This document shows, piece by piece, positions 1-4,995 of a stretch of 6,603 nt of DNA. The stretch's first letter is position 1. Each line of letters begins with the position of its first letter. The translations under genes were made by a program, and so were the position numbers. The notes below the pieces were generated by a model. That model searched no databases and had not been told where the DNA came from. It was given only the letters and a program-made list of their open reading frames with translations. The stretch spans positions 1-6,603 of the forward strand of contig CAMTOW010000118.1 in assembly GCA_947074245.1 (NCBI GenBank), given 5' to 3'. This stretch comes from an uncultured Bacteroidales bacterium (GTDB lineage: Bacteria > Bacteroidota > Bacteroidia > Bacteroidales > JAUNSR01).

Positions 1-118
1 AAAAGGGGGATAAAACGCAGTGCTTAACTCATATTATATCGGATAATAAAAGGTTTTGTTGATAAATCTCATCAAGTGTGAATCTCATTTAAAGCATTCG
101 GGTAATATCTAAAACCTA

Positions 119-147
119 TTGTCTTTTGTTTTGTTAGAATAATATTG
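119..147 (+). promoter_or_regulatory. Candidate Bacteroidetes-type promoter of the Dyp peroxidase gene
   Basis: TTG at 119-121 is followed after 18 bases by TAATATTG at 140-147. The second element matches the Bacteroidetes -7 consensus TAnnTTTG at five of its six fixed positions. Transcription would begin near 154, leaving an AT-rich leader of roughly 27 bases before the ATG at 181, with no Shine-Dalgarno sequence. The mismatch in the -7 box makes this weaker than the other promoters in the window. Confidence 0.4.
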
Positions 148-180
148 ACGGAATAATTAATTAACCGAAAAAAATAGTTT

Positions 181-1113
181 ATGGAAACAAAAAGATACCC
201 TCAGGCCGTCACCGCCTATCCGGGACAAAACGCGATTTTCATCGTTTACAAACTATTGGACACGCCGGATACATCCGACAAATTGAAGGAAATTTGCAGC
301 GATTTTTCGGGTATGATCCGAAGCATGCAAAATCGATTTCATGATGCACAGTTTTGTGCCACGATGAGTTTCGGGGCGGACGTATGGACCAATCATTTTT
401 CTCATTTGGGACGTCCCAAAGAGTTGGAGGTCTTTCCGGGAATATGCGGTTCGAAACACATTGCCGTATCTACTCCGGGTGATATCTTATTTCATATTCG
501 GGGGATGGAAATGGGGCAATGTTTTGAGTTCGCTTCGATCCTTGACGAGAAACTGAAAGGAGTGGTCGAATCGATTGATGAGACGCATGGTTTCCGCTAT
601 CGCGACGGACGGGCGATTATCGGTTTCGTAGACGGGACGGAAAATCCCAACGTAGATGCCGATCCCGCTTATTTTGCCATCATCGGCGATAACGATCCGG
701 ATTTTGCGGGAGGAAGTTACGTGTTCGTTCAGAAATACATTCACAATATGGATGACTGGAACGCGCTATCTACCGAAGATCAAGAGAAGGCGATCGGCAG
801 ACGCAAGTACAATGACGTAGAGCTTTCCGACGAAGAAAAACCGAAGAACGCGCATAATGCCGTTTCCAACATCGGGGACGATCTGAAGATCGTGCGAGGC
901 AATATGCCGTTCGCGAACACTTCACGCGGAGAATATGGAACTTACTTCATCGGATACGCCAGCACATTCTCTACAACGATGAAGATGCTCGAAAATATGT
1001 TTATCGGGGATCCTGTCGGGAATACCGACCGATTGCTCGATTTCAGCACGCCGATAACCGGAACGTTGTTTTTTACCCCTTCATTTGATTTGCTCGGGAA
1101 GATGGGTGAGTGA
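181..1113 (+). CDS. Dyp-type heme peroxidase (BtDyP/YfeX-like)
   Basis: This is a 310-residue dye-decolorizing-type peroxidase. The family binds heme b and uses hydrogen peroxide to oxidise dyes, phenolics and other reductants; the physiological substrate is generally unknown. The diagnostic GxxDG motif is GFVDGTENP at residues 148-156, with Asp151 as the likely distal catalytic residue. His225 (in NAHN) is the probable proximal heme ligand, and Arg239 with Asn241 (in VRGNMPF) fit the distal arginine and asparagine of B/P-type enzymes. The C-terminal half has the typical GTYFIGYAST and FTPSFDLL segments. Length is normal for the short bacterial class. No Tat or Sec signal is visible, so the protein is probably cytoplasmic. 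The ATG at 181 follows an AT-rich leader and gives the expected N-terminus for the family. No iron-uptake (EfeUO) or encapsulin gene lies in the window. The downstream radical SAM gene starts 46 bases later from its own promoter. Family assignment is secure; the residue roles are inferred from motif spacing. Confidence 0.95.
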   Translation: METKRYPQAVTAYPGQNAIFIVYKLLDTPDTSDKLKEICSDFSGMIRSMQNRFHDAQFCATMSFGADVWTNHFSHLGRPKELEVFPGICGSKHIAVSTPGDILFHIRGMEMGQCFEFASILDEKLKGVVESIDETHGFRYRDGRAIIGFVDGTENPNVDADPAYFAIIGDNDPDFAGGSYVFVQKYIHNMDDWNALSTEDQEKAIGRRKYNDVELSDEEKPKNAHNAVSNIGDDLKIVRGNMPFANTSRGEYGTYFIGYASTFSTTMKMLENMFIGDPVGNTDRLLDFSTPITGTLFFTPSFDLLGKMGE

Positions 1114-1131
1114 AATGACGTATAAAAAACG

Positions 1132-1139
1132 TACCTTTG
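1132..1139 (+). promoter_or_regulatory. Bacteroidetes -7 promoter element of the radical SAM gene
   Basis: TACCTTTG, followed by C, is an exact match to TAnnTTTG. It ends 20 bases before the ATG at 1160, predicting a start of transcription near 1146 and a leader of about 14 bases. No clear TTG -33 element is present at the expected distance. It lies in the 46-base gap after the peroxidase stop, so the radical SAM gene can be expressed independently, although readthrough from the peroxidase is possible because no terminator separates them. Confidence 0.6.
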
Positions 1140-1159
1140 CAGCCTGAAAATTAATTGTT

Positions 1160-2779
1160 ATGAATATTCTCTGGCTTGATCTCAACTCTTCTTACTCACA
1201 CTCTTCACTGGCGTTGCCATCCATTCATGCTCAATGTGATGAAACGCATACCTGGAATGTGGTCCGAACCAATATAAATGTGAATGTCGCGGCGATCGTA
1301 CGCGACATTCTGAGTTTCAAGCCGGATCTGATCTGCGCTACGGCCTGGTTGTTTACGCACGAACACTTGCTGGCGGTGCTTTCACGCGTCAAAGTCTTGC
1401 TGCCCGATTGCGTGATCGCGTTGGGCGGACCGGAATTCCTCGGACCGAACGAATCGTATCTGCGTACGCATCGCTTCGTGGATATGGTATTCCGGGGAGA
1501 AGGCGAGGAGCATTTCCCGCAATGGCTCGATCGTTTTGATCATCGGGAACGATGGAAAGAGATACCGGGCGTATGTTATCTCGACGAGGATTGCTATCAA
1601 GATGGCGGAATGGCGCGCGTCGCACGTTTCGATCTCCTCGTACCGCCCGAGAACAGCGAATTTTTCTGTCGCGACCGTGCGTTCGTTCAGTTCGAAACCG
1701 CACGCGGATGTTTTAATACCTGTGCGTTTTGTGTAAGCGGGGGCGATAAACCGGTACGTACCATCTCGCTGGACGAGGTGCGCCGCCGATTGGAGGTGTA
1801 CGAAGCGATGGGAATACGGGAGATCCGCCTTCTGGATCGAACCTTCAACGGCCAGTCGTCTCGAGCATTGCAGATGCTGGATCTTTTCGAGTCGTTTGCC
1901 GGTCGATTGGGATTCCATCTCGAATTGCATCCCGCTTTGCTGAGTGATGCCGTGCGCAGCCGCCTGACAGAGCTTCCGAAAGGATTGTTGCATCTCGAAG
2001 CCGGAATTCAGAGTCTGCGTCAGCACGTTCTGGACGGGAGTCATCGCTTGGGATCGCTTGAGGCTTCGCTCGACGGATTGAAATTCCTTTGTTCGCTCCG
2101 GAATATGGAAACGCATGCCGATCTGATTGCCGGATTGCCGGGGTATTCGCTCGAAATGATGGTGGAAGACGTGCATACGCTTGCCTCCTTCGGGGCGGGA
2201 GAGATTCAATTAGAATTACTGAAAGTATTGCCCGGAACGTATATGCGCAATCATGCGGCGGAGATGGGATTGTATTATTCGCCGTTTCCTCCCTACGAGA
2301 TTCTGAAAAGCGACAGCATGTCGCCCGAAGACCTGTTGCGTTCGCGGCAACTCTCCCGATTATTGGATATGTATTACAATGCGTCAGCGTGGCAAACGGT
2401 GTTCAGCGAACTGATTCTTCAAGAATCGGATTTCCTATCCGGTTTTCAAGGTTTTCTGGCGAACCGGGAGCTGCTGGATCAACCGTTGTCGTTGGAGCGA
2501 AGAGGTTTGTTGCTGCATGAGTTTGTCAAATCGGATTATCCGCACCGACTCGATTCGGTTTGTCTGGCTTGGATTCGAGAAGGGCTGCCGTTGGGGAAAG
2601 AACCTGCGCAGGGATTAAAGGCATTACCGGTTTTACCGGAAACGTGTGATGTAGTTTATGGGGAGCGTACCGCCGAGATGCGTTTCTATTATTTCGCGGA
2701 TCGTATATTCGGGTTCGACCGTTCGGTGAAACGGCAGAAACCGGTTTATGAAGCGGTTCGGATCGATACGGAGATTTGA
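1160..2779 (+). CDS. B12-binding-domain radical SAM protein, DUF4080-like C-terminus
   Basis: The 539-residue product is a radical SAM enzyme of unknown substrate. Residues 1 to about 125 form a Rossmann-like cobalamin-binding-type domain, with LGGPEF at 88-93 and RGEGEE at 112-117; the classic DxHxxG cobalamin-ligand motif is not evident. The radical SAM core covers about 170-370. Cys184, Cys188 and Cys191 (GCFNTCAFC) form the CxxxCxxC site that holds the 4Fe-4S cluster which cleaves S-adenosylmethionine. LEAGIQS at 279-285 and DLIAGLPG at 321-328 are the usual conserved strands of this architecture. Residues from about 385 onward resemble the DUF4080 tail of an uncharacterised subfamily. 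There is no signal peptide, so it is cytoplasmic. The start at 1160 fits the MNILWLDLNSSYSHSSLAL opening of the family and lies just behind a good promoter. Its TGA stop directly abuts the stop codon of the convergent membrane-protein gene. The reaction cannot be predicted from this sequence. Confidence 0.9.
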   Translation: MNILWLDLNSSYSHSSLALPSIHAQCDETHTWNVVRTNINVNVAAIVRDILSFKPDLICATAWLFTHEHLLAVLSRVKVLLPDCVIALGGPEFLGPNESYLRTHRFVDMVFRGEGEEHFPQWLDRFDHRERWKEIPGVCYLDEDCYQDGGMARVARFDLLVPPENSEFFCRDRAFVQFETARGCFNTCAFCVSGGDKPVRTISLDEVRRRLEVYEAMGIREIRLLDRTFNGQSSRALQMLDLFESFAGRLGFHLELHPALLSDAVRSRLTELPKGLLHLEAGIQSLRQHVLDGSHRLGSLEASLDGLKFLCSLRNMETHADLIAGLPGYSLEMMVEDVHTLASFGAGEIQLELLKVLPGTYMRNHAAEMGLYYSPFPPYEILKSDSMSPEDLLRSRQLSRLLDMYYNASAWQTVFSELILQESDFLSGFQGFLANRELLDQPLSLERRGLLLHEFVKSDYPHRLDSVCLAWIREGLPLGKEPAQGLKALPVLPETCDVVYGERTAEMRFYYFADRIFGFDRSVKRQKPVYEAVRIDTEI

Positions 2780-3346
2780 TCAGGTAGATTTGGGGTTTGA
2801 TTTCGCTTTTTCACGCAGGATCAGACTCATCAACCAAACCATGACGATGCCGATGCTGGTGCCGACGGCTGCTTCGAAGAAGCGGAGCGCTCCGTTTAAG
2901 AACGGATTCAATCCGGCTGTATAATGGGATACGATCAGGATCACGACCAGGGTGATGGACGCGACCTTGCCGTTGTCGGGGACGCGGAGCATCATACAGA
3001 TCAGATCGAGGATGAAGATCGCTATGATCATTCCGAATACCGAGAAAGGAAACAGAAGCAGATAGATTATCGCCATCACCGCTCCCAAGAAGGTGCCAAT
3101 GACGCGTAGCCACGCCAGTTTGAGGGAATCCTGCAAAGAGCCGATCTGAAGCACAACGATACAAGAGGTACAGGCAAGCATGGCCCCGATGTATCCCGTC
3201 TTTTCATGCAAATGAAACGTTAGAAAGCTTCCTAAAAAATAAGAAAGCAAGACGCCGATCGATTTGGCGCATGCCTGCATCATATCGATTCGCTTGATTA
3301 TTTCGATAATTTTTTTCAAAATGATCCGATACTGGTTTTGGTACAT
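2780..3346 (-). CDS. FUSC / aromatic acid exporter-like integral membrane protein
   Basis: This 188-residue protein is almost entirely hydrophobic after residue 27. About six membrane segments can be read at roughly 28-45, 51-68, 83-99, 101-119, 129-145 and 158-177. The RVIGTFLGA stretch (81-89) and the later RFFEAAVGTSIGI stretch (155-167) resemble the repeated Arg-x-x-Gly-Thr/Ala-x-x-Gly pattern of the fusaric acid resistance / aromatic acid exporter superfamily. Such proteins sit in the inner membrane and are proposed to export aromatic acids, but substrates of short members are mostly unknown. Full-size FUSC proteins are several times longer and include a cytosolic domain. This one has a single membrane unit and a short basic tail (LREKAKSNPKST), so it probably works as an oligomer. 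The first 21 residues form a basic amphipathic stretch. Met22 or Met23 are possible alternative starts. It lies downstream of the peptidase gene on the same strand, behind a terminator. Confidence 0.75.
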   Translation of the reverse strand: MYQNQYRIILKKIIEIIKRIDMMQACAKSIGVLLSYFLGSFLTFHLHEKTGYIGAMLACTSCIVVLQIGSLQDSLKLAWLRVIGTFLGAVMAIIYLLLFPFSVFGMIIAIFILDLICMMLRVPDNGKVASITLVVILIVSHYTAGLNPFLNGALRFFEAAVGTSIGIVMVWLMSLILREKAKSNPKST

Positions 3347-3396
3347 TTAAAGATAATAAATATCCGCTTAAGAAACCGCATTGTCGGTTGCGAGGC

Positions 3397-3436
3397 AAAA
3401 GAAAAAGGGATTACGCGATATCGCATAATCCCTTTT
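3397..3436 (-). terminator. Rho-independent terminator of the C1B peptidase gene
   Basis: Positions 3403-3436 form a near-perfect 34-base inverted repeat. The outer arms AAAAGGGATTA and TAATCCCTTTT pair fully, one C/A mismatch follows (3414/3425), then GCGATATCGC pairs with itself. Read on the - strand, the hairpin starts 26 bases after the peptidase TGA and runs into TTTTTCTTTT (3406-3397), the usual terminator layout. It should insulate the FUSC-like gene downstream from peptidase transcription. The + strand also carries a short T-run after the stem, but no + strand gene leads into it. Confidence 0.8.
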
Positions 3437-3462
3437 CTCGTATAAAAATGATTGGATTCGTA

Positions 3463-4836
3463 TCAGAACATATAATCCCATGCCGGAAGTTCCACCGCTT
3501 TGTTTCCGAGCGCTTTCAATGCTTTTTCGCTCAGATGCTCTTTGCGGATCACGATTCGGAAAAGATATTCGTCGAACCATGCGTCGGTAAAGGTCAGATA
3601 TCCGTTATGACCGTTGTTGGCTCCCCAACTGTTTTCAAATTCCCATTTGAGCGGGTTGTCTTGTTCGTCGGTATCTACCGCGACGATCGCCATCGCATGA
3701 GACGATCCGCTTTGGCGGGTAAGAATACGCGCTTTTTTGTCCATATCCAGATTGATTCCTAAAAGCGATTCATAATCATACATTTCCGGATCAAGGATTC
3801 CTGTTTCACGATTGTTCTGTTTACCAACGTCACACGATGCGTACATCGCTTCGTTGTTGCGAATCGAGCGGATCGCACTTTGTTTGATCTCATCGTTCGG
3901 CAGGTTGAGGTAACGCCAGTTCACACCCTCTACCGTATTGCGGTAATTGGCGATATCGTACACTTGATAATACGGACGGGTAGGGTCGTTCATGATCATG
4001 ATGTACTCCTCGGGCGAATAATTTGCCGGAACATTCTCTTTATAGAATGCCTGAGGTGTCGAGGTCACCGACTGCATATTGCCCTCTTTATCTTTATATT
4101 TCCAAGTAAACTCTACCGGCGGCTCGCCCAACGTGAGAGTCAGAAGTTTATAAACGTCACTCAGGATCGCTTGTTTCTGAGCCTGAATTTCTTTGCTTTT
4201 TTTGCCCGACGCGGCCATTTGGCGCAGTTCGTATCCGCCCTTGCGCAATCGCTCGTTGAGAATAGAGCGCAACTGTCCCGTATTTTCGGAATGAGCGGTT
4301 TCTTTCATCACCTCTTTTGGCACGAATCCGTATTTGTCGGCTACATTGTAGAACAAGTTCCAAACACCGCCATCGTCTACCGGCGAACTGAAGTAATGCA
4401 CCACTTCGCGATCGTTGATATCGGCAGGAGTCGTACGGATGATGTTTTCAAGAAACAGATTCGATTTTTCCAACAAGTCATAGAAATAAAGATAGTTGTG
4501 TGAAAAATCGAAAGAAGACACGTTGTATTTCTCCATGATCGCAGGACGAAGAACGTTCATCGAAGTGAACATCCAACAGCGACCCGAACTTTTTTGATCG
4601 GTGATTCCGCTTACGTTCACGCGGTATTTGAAGAAATGGTCGATCTGATTCTGAAGTTCATGATTCAACGCCTTTTCTTTCAGGCGGCTATCGCGGATGA
4701 TCACGTTCTGACGCATTTTGATCATCGAATCTTCTTTTATTTTCGTACGAAACTGATCCAATTGCTTTTGGTCGATATTCTGTGCGCTCAAGGTCGTGCA
4801 AAGAGGTAGAAGCACGAATGGTAATAGTTTTTTCAT
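3463..4836 (-). CDS. Exported aminopeptidase C / bleomycin hydrolase family cysteine peptidase (C1B)
   Basis: The 457-residue product is a papain-like peptidase of the C1B (PepC / bleomycin hydrolase) family, normally a hexameric barrel aminopeptidase with active sites facing inward. The catalytic triad is visible: Cys87 in SSGRCWMF with Gln81 as oxyanion-hole residue, His380 in GSSHAMAIV and Asn402 in FENSWGANNGHNGY. The N-terminus has two lysines, a hydrophobic core and a plausible signal peptidase I site after Ala18 (LSA-QN). The enzyme is therefore probably periplasmic, unlike cytoplasmic PepC of lactic acid bacteria. Length is close to the family norm of about 450 plus the signal. The C-terminus ends LPAWDYMF, whereas familiar members carry several residues after the equivalent WDPM; this tail normally lies in the active-site cleft and enforces aminopeptidase action. 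The ATG follows a TATATTTG promoter. A strong terminator lies downstream. Likely role is peptide trimming for amino acid supply; specificity is not predictable. Confidence 0.93.
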   Translation of the reverse strand: MKKLLPFVLLPLCTTLSAQNIDQKQLDQFRTKIKEDSMIKMRQNVIIRDSRLKEKALNHELQNQIDHFFKYRVNVSGITDQKSSGRCWMFTSMNVLRPAIMEKYNVSSFDFSHNYLYFYDLLEKSNLFLENIIRTTPADINDREVVHYFSSPVDDGGVWNLFYNVADKYGFVPKEVMKETAHSENTGQLRSILNERLRKGGYELRQMAASGKKSKEIQAQKQAILSDVYKLLTLTLGEPPVEFTWKYKDKEGNMQSVTSTPQAFYKENVPANYSPEEYIMIMNDPTRPYYQVYDIANYRNTVEGVNWRYLNLPNDEIKQSAIRSIRNNEAMYASCDVGKQNNRETGILDPEMYDYESLLGINLDMDKKARILTRQSGSSHAMAIVAVDTDEQDNPLKWEFENSWGANNGHNGYLTFTDAWFDEYLFRIVIRKEHLSEKALKALGNKAVELPAWDYMF

Positions 4837-4860
4837 AACGGATGATTATTTCAAGAGTGG

Positions 4861-4868
4861 CAAATATA
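4861..4868 (-). promoter_or_regulatory. Bacteroidetes -7 promoter element of the C1B peptidase gene
   Basis: On the - strand these bases read TATATTTG, an exact match to TAnnTTTG, followed by C. The element ends 24 bases before the ATG at 4836-4834, predicting a leader of about 17 bases that is AT-rich and lacks a Shine-Dalgarno sequence. No good TTG lies at the expected -33 distance. The promoter is divergent from that of hrpB, with about 96 bases between the two -7 boxes. Confidence 0.6.
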
Positions 4869-4920
4869 TTCATTTTTAATAAGGATAAGACGAATATCGG
4901 CGAATTGCTGAGTGGGAACT

Positions 4921-4955
4921 CTTCGATCCGGAGAAAATCTCTTTCTAAATCGAAG
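4921..4955. repeat. Inverted repeat upstream of the hrpB promoter
   Basis: CTTCGAT at 4921-4927 is the exact reverse complement of ATCGAAG at 4949-4955, separated by 21 bases. A smaller GAGA-AAA-TCTC repeat (4931-4941) lies inside it. The pair covers the region where the -33 contact of the hrpB promoter would be, so it could be an operator for a dimeric regulator. A 7-base match may also be chance, and no regulator gene is next to it. Confidence 0.25.
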
Positions 4956-4964
4956 CGGGGAATG

Positions 4965-4972
4965 TAATTTTG
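4965..4972 (+). promoter_or_regulatory. Bacteroidetes -7 promoter element of hrpB
   Basis: TAATTTTG, followed by C, matches TAnnTTTG exactly and ends 23 bases before the ATG at 4996. The predicted leader is about 17 bases. No clear TTG -33 element is seen upstream; an inverted repeat occupies that region instead. Confidence 0.6.
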
Positions 4973-4995
4973 CACCATAAACAATCGAACGACGA

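Noticed and set aside
1..180. Possible tail of an upstream gene or a small RNA
   Set aside because: The stretch is AT-rich with frequent stops in all frames and has no terminator-like hairpin with a T-run. Only a candidate promoter and weak repeats can be supported.
181..1113. Encapsulin-cargo Dyp peroxidase
   Set aside because: There is no C-terminal targeting extension after the FTPSFDLLGKMGE end, and no encapsulin shell gene lies in the window.
1382..2209. Long open frame (275 codons) antisense to the radical SAM gene
   Set aside because: The sense frame has clear family motifs throughout this span. The antisense translation has no recognisable motif or promoter and is a shadow of the codon bias of the sense gene.
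3401..3480. CRISPR-like repeat suggested by recurrence of TAATCCC at 3426-3432 and 3473-3479
   Set aside because: Only two short copies exist, one of them inside the peptidase coding end. There is no regular spacing and there are no cas genes.
3880..4503. Open frame of 207 codons on the + strand
   Set aside because: It is antisense to the C1B peptidase, which has its full catalytic triad and normal length. The + strand product shows no family features.
4780..4836. Possible lipoprotein signal in the peptidase (Cys13)
   Set aside because: The residues before Cys13 (LLPL) do not fit a lipobox because a small residue at -1 is missing. A signal peptidase I site after Ala18 fits better.
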